From: Nitriliruptor sp040882055
Lineage (GTDB): Bacteria; Actinomycetota; Nitriliruptoria; Nitriliruptorales; Nitriliruptoraceae
Assembly: GCA_040882055.1 (NCBI GenBank)
Contig: JBBECA010000048.1
Location: forward strand, 1 to 64,000
Length of the DNA: 64,000 bases
Direction: 5' to 3'
Numbering within the stretch: position 1 is the first letter of the stretch; every line of letters begins with the position of its first letter. The position numbers and the translations under genes are program-made. Positions 35,854-43,062 of this stretch are shown piece by piece. Under the pieces are notes generated by a model. That model was given only the letters and a program-made list of their open reading frames with translations, made no database searches and was not told the origin of the DNA.

Positions 35854-36840
35854 ATGCTGCTCCGCCCCTGAGACCCCTCCCGAGGGCCCGCCTCGCCCGC
35901 TCGGCCACGCGCCAGGCGGCGTAACGGTGGTCGAGGCGCTGGGCGACCTCCGGGAGCAGCGCCGTCGGCGGCGGGACCGGACCGGGGCGTGGGAACGCGC
36001 CCGGCCGTGGTGTCCTCCGTACCGGCGACGGAACGCCTCGCGGTGGGCCTCGGACCGCCACGGACCCCCGGGCGGCCCACCGTCGAGCGCCCACCTCGCG
36101 GCACGTGACGACGCGAAGGCTCGCTGGGTCGCGCGTCCGGCCGGTGGCTGACGACGGACCCACTCGACGAGACGCGGATCGACGGCGGTCCGCAGTCGGG
36201 GTGCGCCGGCGAGGGCTGGCGGCTCGGGTACACCGAGACGCTGGTGGAAACGAGCGACGGCGTCCGGGCCGTGGTGGTCGACGCACACGGGACCGAGGTG
36301 CTCCTCGACCGCCGCGATCTGCGCCGAGGGGTCGAAGAACGGCGCGCGGTCATCGAGGAACCCGTCGAAGTCGGTATCGCACGTGCCCGCCAGCACCGCC
36401 TCGAGGTAGAGCGACGCGGCCAGCGAGGCCGGTTCGCGGAGCGTGACCAGCACCGTGATGTCCCAGCGGTGCAGCGCGGCCGCCACGGCATCGAGGTACG
36501 CCCGCCGACGTGTCCAGTAGTCGACGTCCGCGGGCCAGGTGGACCGGGTGCCGTGGATGTGCCGCCACAGCGGTTCGGCGCTCAGCAGCGCCGCTTCGTC
36601 GTCGACCAGATCGCCCGCGAGCTGGTCCAGGAACTCGCCCGCGGCGGCGACGGCTGCCGGATCGGTGCCCGTGAGCGCGTGGGCCACGCGGAGGTGGGCT
36701 TCGTGTGAACCGCCCAGGAACGGCGCGCTGTTCGGGTAGACGATCCCGTGCTCGCGGAGCCAACCACGGTGCGTGGCGAGCACACGCTGGACGGACGTCG
36801 TGCCGGTCTTGTGTGTGCCGGCGTGGAGGAACATGCGCAC
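35839..36840 (-). CDS. Sulfotransferase-like protein, probable frameshift near the end
   Basis: The N-terminus MRMFLHAGTHKTGTTSVQRV is the 5'-phosphosulfate-binding loop of PAPS-dependent sulfotransferases, and VLVTLREPASLAASLYLEAV resembles the 3'-phosphate-binding region. The first 275 or so residues are coherent. After about position 36030 the uninterrupted frame turns into Arg/Ser-rich sequence, while the frame shifted by one reads PTALLPEVAQRLDHRYAAWR, VAERARRALGRGLRG and stops at 35852. I infer a single-base frameshift (real or a sequence error), so the intact protein would end at 35852 just beside the dif-like site. Acceptor unknown. Confidence 0.72.
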   Translation of the reverse strand: MRMFLHAGTHKTGTTSVQRVLATHRGWLREHGIVYPNSAPFLGGSHEAHLRVAHALTGTDPAAVAAAGEFLDQLAGDLVDDEAALLSAEPLWRHIHGTRSTWPADVDYWTRRRAYLDAVAAALHRWDITVLVTLREPASLAASLYLEAVLAGTCDTDFDGFLDDRAPFFDPSAQIAAVEEHLGPVCVDHHGPDAVARFHQRLGVPEPPALAGAPRLRTAVDPRLVEWVRRQPPAGRATQRAFASSRAARWALDGGPPGGPWRSEAHREAFRRRYGGHHGRARSHAPVRSRRRRRCSRRSPSASTTVTPPGAWPSGRGGPSGGVSGAEQHNPHK

Positions 36841-36894
36841 GCGACGACCCTACTTCAGCACCGGCCCGGGCGGTGGTCGGCTGCCCGGACCTGT

Positions 36895-36913
36895 GCCCGG
36901 TCTCCGACCGGGC
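36895..36913. promoter_or_regulatory. Nested inverted repeats in the sulfotransferase-cupredoxin divergent region
   Basis: GCCCGGTC (36895-36902) and GACCGGGC (36906-36913) form an 8-bp stem with a TCC loop. The right arm extends to GCAGCC, which can pair instead with GGCTGC at 36879-36884, so two alternative pairings exist. It lies just upstream of the cupredoxin -10. Confidence 0.4.
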
Positions 36914-36923
36914 AGCCGCCGCG

Positions 36924-36929
36924 TAGCCT
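36924..36929 (+). promoter_or_regulatory. Candidate -10 box TAGCCT before the cupredoxin gene
   Basis: TAGCCT lies 52 nt before the ATG; a member of the recurring hexamer set. No clear -35; the position is taken by the inverted repeat. Confidence 0.4.
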
Positions 36930-36980
36930 CTCGGCCGAACACGCCCGCAGCACCCCGGTCGGCCCCGTGCAAGGACACCG

Positions 36981-37403
36981 ATGCGTACCTCCCGCTCCCG
37001 TACCGCTGCCTCGCTGCTCGCCGGCGCGTGCCTGTTCACCGCCTGCGGTGACGCCGGCGGTGACGCCGGCGGTGACACGAGCGACGGTGCTGACGACGGC
37101 GCAGCGATGGAGGCCGCAGAGGCCGTCTCCCCCGACGGTGTCATCCTCATCGAGGCCGCGGACCTTTCGTTCGATCCCGAGCAGGTGTCCGCGGAGGCCG
37201 GCACGGTCGACTTCTCGCTGGTCAACACCGGCGCGGTCGAGCACGACCTGGTGATCGAGGAGGCCGACGACGCCCACGTCACGCACGCCTCGCCCGGTGA
37301 GACCGTGACCGGCTCGATCGAGCTCGAGCCCGGGACCTACACCTACTACTGCTCGGTCCCGGGTCACCGGGCCGCCATGGAGGGCACGCTCGAGGTCAGC
37401 TGA
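36981..37403 (+). CDS. Cupredoxin (blue copper) lipoprotein
   Basis: A 140-residue exported lipoprotein with signal TAASLLAGACLFTACGDAGG and lipobox Cys22, a repeat-rich acidic linker (GDAGGDAGGD; two perfect 12-bp DNA repeats at 37047-37070), then a plastocyanin-like domain. Type 1 copper ligands are visible: His in VEHDLVI, and Cys, His and Met in YYCSVPGHRAAMEG. It probably carries electrons or binds copper on the outer face of the membrane. The partner redox enzyme is not in the window. Confidence 0.9.
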   Translation: MRTSRSRTAASLLAGACLFTACGDAGGDAGGDTSDGADDGAAMEAAEAVSPDGVILIEAADLSFDPEQVSAEAGTVDFSLVNTGAVEHDLVIEEADDAHVTHASPGETVTGSIELEPGTYTYYCSVPGHRAAMEGTLEVS

Positions 37404-37487
37404 TCGCCCCCACGGACGGACGATGGGGTGCGCCACGGCCCGGCAACGGCGAGGCTGGAGATCTCCGAGACGAGAGGGACGAGACCT

Positions 37488-37850
37488 GTGCAGGACATGA
37501 GTCTGGTGCACGCACTGACGGCCACCCGCGACGTCGCCCGAGACCACGACGGCGAGGTCTGGCGCCGGCTCGAGACCCGACTCGACGGTCTGCTCAACGT
37601 GCTGCACGACGACGACCCCGACCACCGGGTCGGCCAGGAGCTCCGTCTCGACCGGCAGCAGCTCGATGCGGGCCGGTCCGACGAGGTGATGGCCGCGCTC
37701 CTGCCGCTCGGCGAGGACCCGACCACGGCTCGGGCGCAGACGGCGCTCGAACGCCTCGATCTGCTCGACGGTGGCGAGGGCCGCGACGACCGCGATGACC
37801 GGCCGCAGCAGCCCGAGCGGGATCCGGCGCTGACGGACGACGGGTGGTGA
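37488..37850 (+). CDS. Small acidic protein of unknown function
   Basis: Unrecognised 120-residue product from GTG 37488 (GAGAGGGACGAGACC upstream; ATG 37497 is an alternative). It is rich in Asp, Arg and Leu with helical repeats (WRRLETRLDGLLNVLHDDDP, ARAQTALERLDLLDG) and an unstructured acidic tail. No cysteine motif or membrane segment is seen. Long minus-strand frames overlap it, but they have Arg/Ser-rich products. Moderate confidence that it is a gene. Confidence 0.5.
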   Translation: MQDMSLVHALTATRDVARDHDGEVWRRLETRLDGLLNVLHDDDPDHRVGQELRLDRQQLDAGRSDEVMAALLPLGEDPTTARAQTALERLDLLDGGEGRDDRDDRPQQPERDPALTDDGW

Positions 37851-37859
37851 ACGGCGAGG

Positions 37860-38336
37860 TCAGCCGGTGCCCGAGACGGCACCGGTCAGCACCAGCCACG
37901 CGCCGTACAGGTGGATCCCGGTCACCAGGCTCAGCACCACGGCCACGACCGCCAGTCCACCCCGAGCCTCCCGGAAGCGGCGCGCGAGCAGGCCGAGGAG
38001 GGTGAGGAGCAGCGCCGAGAAGCCCGTCCGGAGCGCGAGACCGGGTCCCTCGCCGAAGAGGGTGATGACGTCGTCGACCAACGGGTTGCCCTCGACGGCG
38101 ACGGCGCGCGAGACCCACGCGTAGGTCGCGGCGGAGTCCACGAGGGTCATCACGATCAGCACTGCGGTCAGTGTCACAGCACGCCGCCCCGGGACCAGCG
38201 CGTCGATCACGCGCTGCCAGGACCGGGTCGTGGCGTCGAACCCCCGTGAGATCCGTGGCGCCCGTCGGCGGAGCCGGCCACGGCGCGCGTTGACCCGCGC
38301 GTCCCACCGTGCGGCCCAGCGTTCGAGGGTGTCCAC
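37860..38336 (-). CDS. DUF5658-like small membrane protein
   Basis: Basic 50-residue N-terminus followed by three hydrophobic segments: TLTAVLIVMTLVDSAATYAW, RTGFSALLLTLLGLLARRF and LAVVAVVLSLVTGIHLYGAW. The stretch VDSAATYAWVSR...EGNPLV resembles the DUF5658 hallmark (a D-x-x-x-T-Y segment then ENP-like residues). Function of that family is unknown. GTG 38336 starts only 1 bp from the stop of the ABC permease gene upstream, so it is part of the drrAB-like transcript. Confidence 0.75.
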   Translation of the reverse strand: MDTLERWAARWDARVNARRGRLRRRAPRISRGFDATTRSWQRVIDALVPGRRAVTLTAVLIVMTLVDSAATYAWVSRAVAVEGNPLVDDVITLFGEGPGLALRTGFSALLLTLLGLLARRFREARGGLAVVAVVLSLVTGIHLYGAWLVLTGAVSGTG

Positions 38337-38337
38337 G

Positions 38338-39177
38338 TCACGTCATGCGCTGGTAGCGCCGGCTGGAGAGCGGCACGGCGACCACGAGCAGCGCGGCACA
38401 CCAGATCAGGGTCATCGTGAGCGGCGCCGCGACGGGACCTCCGACGGCCAGACCCCGTGCCGCATCCGCCGCCGCGGTGACCGGGCTGCGTGAGGCGAAG
38501 GCCTGCAACCACGACGGCATGGTCTCGATGGGCACGAACACCGACGAGGCGAACACCAGCGGGAAGATCGTCACGAACCCGGCGGACTGCGCCGTCTCGG
38601 CGCCCGGCGCGTTGAGCGCGACGTAGACGAAGACCCAACTGAGGGCGAACCCGAACAGTCCGACGACCGCGATGGAACCGAGCGCGGCCACCGGGCCCTC
38701 GCTGAAGCGGAAGCCGATGATGTAGCCGACCACGACCATCAGCAGCAGCACGGCGACGTTGCGCACGAGGTCGGCTCCGGTGCGCCCCGCGAGGACCGCG
38801 ACCCGAGCCATCGGCAGGGAACGGAACCGGTCGATCACCCCGCGTTCGAGGTCCTCGGCGAGCCCGACGGCGGTCTGCGTGGTCCGGAACGCGGCGGACT
38901 GGACGAAGATGCCCGGCACGAGGAAGTCGACGTAGCTGAGGCCACCGGGCAGCGCGGTGGTCGCCACTCCCCCGAAGACGTAGGCGAACAGCACGACGAA
39001 CATCACGGGTTGCACGGTGGAGAACACCAGCAGCCGCGGCTGACGGACGAAGTGCCGCAGGTTGCGCTTGGTGACCGTCCAGGTGTCCCGGGCCGACCAC
39101 CACAGCTCGTGGTGGTCGGGCCGGGCGCTGGCGTCCACGGTCGTGGTCGGGGGCGGCGAGCCGGTCGTCGGCGTCAC
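38338..39177 (-). CDS. ABC-2 type multidrug exporter permease (DrrB-like)
   Basis: 279 residues with six hydrophobic segments of the ABC-2 permease family. Diagnostic pieces: NLRHFVRQPRLLVFSTVQPV near the N-terminus, LPGGLSYVDFLVPGIFVQSA, and FPLVFASSVFVPIETMPSWL. It overlaps the ATPase gene by 4 bp (GTGA) and forms the exporter with it. DrrAB pairs confer resistance to daunorubicin in Streptomyces; here only the family is supported, and the substrate could be a lipid or drug. Confidence 0.9.
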   Translation of the reverse strand: MTPTTGSPPPTTTVDASARPDHHELWWSARDTWTVTKRNLRHFVRQPRLLVFSTVQPVMFVVLFAYVFGGVATTALPGGLSYVDFLVPGIFVQSAAFRTTQTAVGLAEDLERGVIDRFRSLPMARVAVLAGRTGADLVRNVAVLLLMVVVGYIIGFRFSEGPVAALGSIAVVGLFGFALSWVFVYVALNAPGAETAQSAGFVTIFPLVFASSVFVPIETMPSWLQAFASRSPVTAAADAARGLAVGGPVAAPLTMTLIWCAALLVVAVPLSSRRYQRMT

Positions 39178-40175
39178 GCCACGTCCTGATCGTCGGAGGC
39201 TGGCACCGCTCCCCCGTCACCCTCGAGTGCGAGGGCTGGGTCCTCGGGACCGGGCGCGGGGTGGCCGGTGAGATCCAGGAAGACGTCGTCGAGGGTCGGC
39301 CGGGCCAGCGCTGCCTCACGGACCGCGATGTCGGCCGCCCCGAGCTGCCGTGCCACCTCGCCGAGGACCGCGAGCGGGTCGGCGCCCGCCACGTGGACGC
39401 GCACCCGGTCGACCCCGAGCGTCTCGGCGCCCAGCACCGCGGCGACCGCGGCCGCGAGCTGCGTGCGGTCCTCGAGCCGGACCTCGACGACCTGTCCCCC
39501 GACCTGGTCCTTGAGTTCGTCGCCGGTCCCCTCGGCGATGATCCGACCGTGGTCGATGACCGCGATGCGGTCGGCGAGCTGGTCGGCCTCCTCGAGGTAC
39601 TGGGTGGTCAGCAGCAGGGTGGTGCCCTCGGCGACCAGTTCGCGGGTCACCTGCCAGATGGCGTTGCGGCTGCGTGGGTCGAGACCGGTGGTCGGTTCGT
39701 CGAGGAACAGCAACCGGGGGCGGACCAGCAACGACGAGGCGAGGTCGAGCCGGCGACGCATCCCGCCGCTGTAGCCCCCGGCACGCCGGTCGGCGGCCTC
39801 GACGAGGTCGAAGCGTTCGAGCAGCTCGTCGGCGCGGCGCCGGGCGTCCCGGGTGCTGAGGTGGAACAGCTCGCCGAACATGCGCAGGTTCTCCCGGCCC
39901 GTCAGCAGCCCGTCGATGGCGGCGTACTGCCCGGTCAACCCGATCTCACGTCGCACGCTGGCCGGATCGCTGGCCACGTCGTGGCCGAGAACGGTGGCGT
40001 GGCCACCGCTCGGGGGCAGCAACGTCGCCAGGATCCGCACGAGCGTGGTCTTGCCGGCGCCGTTCGGTCCGAGCAGCCCGAGCACCTCACCCTCGGCGAT
40101 CTCGAGATCGACGCCCGCGAGCGCGACGGTGTCGCCGAACCGGCGGGTCAGCGACTCGGTGACGACGGCGGGCAC
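39174..40175 (-). CDS. ABC multidrug exporter ATPase (DrrA-like)
   Basis: ATP-binding partner of the downstream permease. Walker A LLGPNGAGKTTLVRILATLL, the Q-loop region, signature YSGGMRRRLDLASSLLVRP, Walker B LLFLDEPTTGLDPRSR and switch TTQYLEEADQLADR are intact. The C-terminal 110 residues match the DrrA-type extension (VGGQVVEVRLEDRTQLAAAV, then RPTLDDVFLDLTGH). GTG 40175 gives 333 residues, the normal length. It lies next to an XRE-cupin regulator transcribed in the same direction. Confidence 0.93.
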   Translation of the reverse strand: MPAVVTESLTRRFGDTVALAGVDLEIAEGEVLGLLGPNGAGKTTLVRILATLLPPSGGHATVLGHDVASDPASVRREIGLTGQYAAIDGLLTGRENLRMFGELFHLSTRDARRRADELLERFDLVEAADRRAGGYSGGMRRRLDLASSLLVRPRLLFLDEPTTGLDPRSRNAIWQVTRELVAEGTTLLLTTQYLEEADQLADRIAVIDHGRIIAEGTGDELKDQVGGQVVEVRLEDRTQLAAAVAAVLGAETLGVDRVRVHVAGADPLAVLGEVARQLGAADIAVREAALARPTLDDVFLDLTGHPAPGPEDPALALEGDGGAVPASDDQDVA

Positions 40176-40244
40176 TTCGTTCCTCGTGACGGTCGGCCGT
40201 CAGTTGCGCGGCACCGGCGTGCGGGCGATCTCGCACGCTACCGG

Positions 40245-40841
40245 TCAGGGGTACTCGAGCAGGAGGAGCACCCGTGTCCCCTCGTCGAGGGCGTCGTAGC
40301 GGTGGCTGACGTCACCCGGGAAGGTCGCGAGGTCCCCGGGGGCGAGCTCGACCGGGTCGTCGGCGGGCCCCACCCGCAGCCGGCCGCTCACCACCAGGAC
40401 GTGCTCGATGGTGCCCTGGCCGTGGCCGTCGGCGACCCGCGAGGGCCCGGCGGCGAGGTCGAGGACGTACCACTCGGTCCGTGCCCCCCGCGCCGTGGTG
40501 GCGACGAGGTGGGCGACCATGCCGGCTCCCTCCGCGGCCTCGATCCGGGGCCCCTCCCCAGCCCGCACCACCCGGACCGCCGGTCCCGGCGGGTCGAGCA
40601 GCTCACCGAACGGCACGTCGAGCGCCCGCGCGAGGGCCCAGATCGTCTCGATGGAGGGGTTGGCATCGCCGGCCTCGATCGCGTGCAGGGTGGACTTGCC
40701 GATCCCGGCCGCAGCGGCGAGCTCCGCCAGGCTCCGGCCGTCCCGGTCCCGGTGCGCACGCACGCTCGTGGCGACCCGGGCCCGCAGCGCGGCCGCGTCT
40801 TCGTCGTCCGCGACCGGTGCTGGCTCGGTGTGCAGCCCCAC
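40245..40841 (-). CDS. XRE-family regulator with C-terminal cupin domain
   Basis: 198 residues. The N-terminal helix-turn-helix is clear (GRSLAELAAAAGIGKSTLHA, AIEAGDANPSIETIWALARA). The C-terminal cupin barrel has EHVLVVSGRLRVGP and LAPGDLATFPGDVSH, with His residues that could bind a metal or small ligand. GTG 40841 follows GAGGAGGGG. It is divergent from azlCD across 100 bp that contain repeated ACCGGA/TCCGGT half-sites, which makes azlCD and itself plausible targets. XRE-cupin proteins beside azlCD have been reported as regulators of branched-chain amino acid export. Confidence 0.9.
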   Translation of the reverse strand: MGLHTEPAPVADDEDAAALRARVATSVRAHRDRDGRSLAELAAAAGIGKSTLHAIEAGDANPSIETIWALARALDVPFGELLDPPGPAVRVVRAGEGPRIEAAEGAGMVAHLVATTARGARTEWYVLDLAAGPSRVADGHGQGTIEHVLVVSGRLRVGPADDPVELAPGDLATFPGDVSHRYDALDEGTRVLLLLEYP

Positions 40842-40885
40842 GGTGGTCCCCTCCTCGCGTCCGGCGCCACGCGTGCGTCCAGCGG

Positions 40886-40960
40886 ACCGGACTCCGCATC
40901 CGGTTCGACAGCACGATGGCGCTCGTCCAGACTACCGGACGATGCCTCCAGCGAACCGGA
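40886..40960. promoter_or_regulatory. Repeated ACCGGA/TCCGGT half-sites between regulator and azlC
   Basis: ACCGGA (40886-40891), TCCGGTTCG (40899-40907), ACCGGA (40934-40939) and CGAACCGGA (40952-40960) occur in the shared control region; the two 9-mers are exact inverted copies. The last lies inside the first codons of azlC. Candidate operator for the XRE-cupin protein. Confidence 0.4.
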
Positions 40961-41697
40961 CGACCGCTCCCACCTCGCCGTCCACGGTGGGGGCCTCGCG
41001 GTGGTCGGAAGCGTCCGCCGTCGCGTTCGCGGTCGGCGCCTACGGGCTGTCGTACGGCGTGCTCGCCACCGCGGCGGGGCTGTCGCCGTTGGTCGCCACC
41101 CTCTCGAGCCTCCTGGTGCTCGCCGGGGGGTCGCAGTTCGCGTTCGTCGCGGTGCTGGCCGCCGGGGGCGCCCCGCTGACCGGCGCGGTGGGCGGGTTGC
41201 TGCTCAACGTCCGCTACGCCGCCTTCGGCCTCGCCATCGCCCAGGTCCTACCCCGCGCACCGCTCCCCCGGCGGCTCGTCGATGGCTACATCGTGGTGGA
41301 CGAGTCGGTGGCTCTGGCGCTCGGCGCTGCTGGGCGCGGCGAGCCACCGGAGGCCGTCACCGCCAGGTTCCGGTTGGTCGGGTACGCGGTCGCGGCGTCG
41401 TGGATCGGGATGACGGCGCTCGGCGCCTACGGCGGCCGCCTCATCGGTGACCCCGAGGTGTACGGGCTCGACGCCGCGTTCCCCGCCGGCTTCCTCGCGC
41501 TGCTCGCGCCGTGGCTGCGGACCCCGGCAGGCCGCCGCGCAGCCGCGGCCGGGGCACTCCTGGCCGTGGTGCTGACGCCGATCGCGCCGCCCGGGGTGCC
41601 GCTGCTGGCCGCGGCCTTCGGCGCCCTCGCCAGCTACGGCGCGCCGCCGCCGCGCTCGCCTACCCCGCGCTCGCCCGACGTACCGGAGCTCCCGTGA
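40942..41697 (+). CDS. azlC: AzlC-family branched-chain amino acid exporter, large subunit
   Basis: Membrane protein of 251 residues with five to seven hydrophobic segments. Family pieces: AVGAYGLSYGVLATAAGLSP, LAGGSQFAFVAVLAAGGAP and LLLNVRYAAFGLAIAQVLPR. With AzlD it forms a two-component exporter of branched-chain amino acids (shown for B. subtilis azaleucine). ATG 40942 is chosen by homology; the longer frame upstream is antisense to the regulator. It overlaps azlD by 4 bp. The tail is Pro/Ser-rich. Confidence 0.92.
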   Translation: MPPANRTTAPTSPSTVGASRWSEASAVAFAVGAYGLSYGVLATAAGLSPLVATLSSLLVLAGGSQFAFVAVLAAGGAPLTGAVGGLLLNVRYAAFGLAIAQVLPRAPLPRRLVDGYIVVDESVALALGAAGRGEPPEAVTARFRLVGYAVAASWIGMTALGAYGGRLIGDPEVYGLDAAFPAGFLALLAPWLRTPAGRRAAAAGALLAVVLTPIAPPGVPLLAAAFGALASYGAPPPRSPTPRSPDVPELP

Positions 41698-42008
41698 CCA
41701 CCACCACGATCGCCCTGCTCGTCCTCGCCGGTGGGACCTACGCGATGAAGGCGGCGGGACCGGTGCTCGCCGCCGGTCGGGAGCTGCCACCGGTCCTCGC
41801 GCGCGCGGCCGATCTGCTGCCGGCGGCGCTCCTCGCCGCCCTGGTCGCGACGCAGACCCTCGCCAGCGGCACGGCGGTCGTGCTCGACGCCCGTGCGGTC
41901 GGCGTCGCCGTGGCGGCGATCGCCGTGTGGCGCGGCGCACCGTTCGGGCTGGTCGTGGTGCTCGGCGCCGGGGTCACCGCTCTCGCACGCCTGGCCGGGG
42001 TGGCCTGA
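41694..42008 (+). CDS. azlD: AzlD-family exporter small subunit
   Basis: 104 residues with three to four hydrophobic helices (TIALLVLAGGTYAMKAAGPV, ADLLPAALLAALVATQTLAS, VGVAVAAIAVWRGAPFGLVV). GTG 41694 overlaps the azlC stop. AzlD is the usual small partner of AzlC. The length is normal. It converges with the RNase HI gene across 19 bp. Confidence 0.92.
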   Translation: MTTTTIALLVLAGGTYAMKAAGPVLAAGRELPPVLARAADLLPAALLAALVATQTLASGTAVVLDARAVGVAVAAIAVWRGAPFGLVVVLGAGVTALARLAGVA

Positions 42009-42027
42009 GGTCGGCCCCGAGGCCGCG

Positions 42028-42666
42028 TCAGCCGTCCACCTGCCAGCGGTCGGCCAGCGCATCGGCGTACTCGTTCCAGCGGTTGCCGACGTGCGCCTTG
42101 ATCCAGCGCAGCTCGAGCTCGGGCCGGGATCGCACCGCCTCGTACAGCGGACGGACCAGGTCCACGTTCTCGACCGCTCCGGTCCGCCGCTTCCAGCCCC
42201 GTGCCTCCCAGCCTGCAGCCCACTCGGTGATCGTGCGGACCGTGAGGTTCGAGTCGGTGTAGACGGTGCAGGGGGTGCCGACGGGCACGAGTTCGATGCC
42301 GCGGAGCAGGGCGGTGAGCTCCATGCGGTTGTTGGTGGTCGCCGGGTCCGAGCCGTGGGCCTCGTCCACGATCTCGCCGTCGACGACGTACACCGCCCCC
42401 CAGCCACCAGGACCGGGGTTCGGCACGCAGCCGCCGTCGGTGAACAACCCGCTGTCCGGCCCGCTCGCGGGCAACGCGAGCGCATCGGCGGTCGTCAGTT
42501 GCTGCCGTGAGCTCGAGCCGCGACGGCGATCACCGCTGCGCTTCGAGGTGCTCCCGCCGCGGTAACACGAGGGGCACGTCCGCGGCGTCCACCCCGGGAA
42601 GCGCTCGAGCAGTTCCGCGGGCGGGGTGAAGGCGGCGCCGCAGTCGGCGCAGGTGACGTCCGGCAC
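42028..42666 (-). CDS. rnhA: Ribonuclease HI with N-terminal zinc ribbon
   Basis: Degrades the RNA strand of RNA-DNA hybrids. GTG 42666 gives 212 residues. Residues about 4-38 form a zinc-ribbon-like pair (VTCADCGAAFTPPAELLERF, then TCPSC). The RNase HI domain follows (about 65-212), with catalytic carboxylates in LFTDGGCVPNPGPGGWGA, NNRMELTALLRGIE and VYTDSNLTV, and the final WIKAHVGNRWNEYADALA. The standalone zinc ribbon is not part of typical E. coli-type RNase HI. It starts 8 nt after the stop of another zinc-ribbon gene on the same strand. Confidence 0.92.
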   Translation of the reverse strand: MPDVTCADCGAAFTPPAELLERFPGWTPRTCPSCYRGGSTSKRSGDRRRGSSSRQQLTTADALALPASGPDSGLFTDGGCVPNPGPGGWGAVYVVDGEIVDEAHGSDPATTNNRMELTALLRGIELVPVGTPCTVYTDSNLTVRTITEWAAGWEARGWKRRTGAVENVDLVRPLYEAVRSRPELELRWIKAHVGNRWNEYADALADRWQVDG

Positions 42667-42674
42667 AGCCGGGG

Positions 42675-42944
42675 TCAGTTGAGGCGGCGCTCGGAACCGA
42701 GGAGCTGCGGCCCGAAGACGTCCTTGGTGTAGACGCGGGGCATGCCGCGGTCGAGGAGGAACTCGGCCGGGTCGGCGTCGAGGTCGAACCCGACGATCAG
42801 CCCGCACGTGTCGCAGCGGTACTTGCCGAGACCCTCGAAGGCACCGACGAGGTGCTGCGTGCCGTCGCAGCGGGTGCAGTCGCGCCGTTCGTCGAGACGT
42901 GCGTCGACGAGGGCGGTGGCAGCGGGAGCGGTGGTGTCATCCAT
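42675..42944 (-). CDS. Small zinc-ribbon protein of unknown function
   Basis: 89 residues with two CxxC knuckles (RDCTRCDGTQHLVGAFEGLG and YRCDTCGLIVG), so a treble-clef or zinc-ribbon fold. An acidic, Asp-rich helix and a short C-terminal tail follow. No function is recognisable. It begins at ATG 42944 and precedes the zinc-ribbon RNase HI by 8 nt in the same operon, suggesting a nucleic-acid-related role by association. Confidence 0.72.
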   Translation of the reverse strand: MDDTTAPAATALVDARLDERRDCTRCDGTQHLVGAFEGLGKYRCDTCGLIVGFDLDADPAEFLLDRGMPRVYTKDVFGPQLLGSERRLN

Positions 42945-43062
42945 GGCACGAGCGTACCGGTCGGCGGCGCTGAGCCGTGGACTTCCGTCACCCTCCTGCG
43001 TCGGTGCGCGTCAGGTCCGCACCTCGCCCGTCCCCCGCCGGTGCGCGGTGCGGCCCCTGCTC

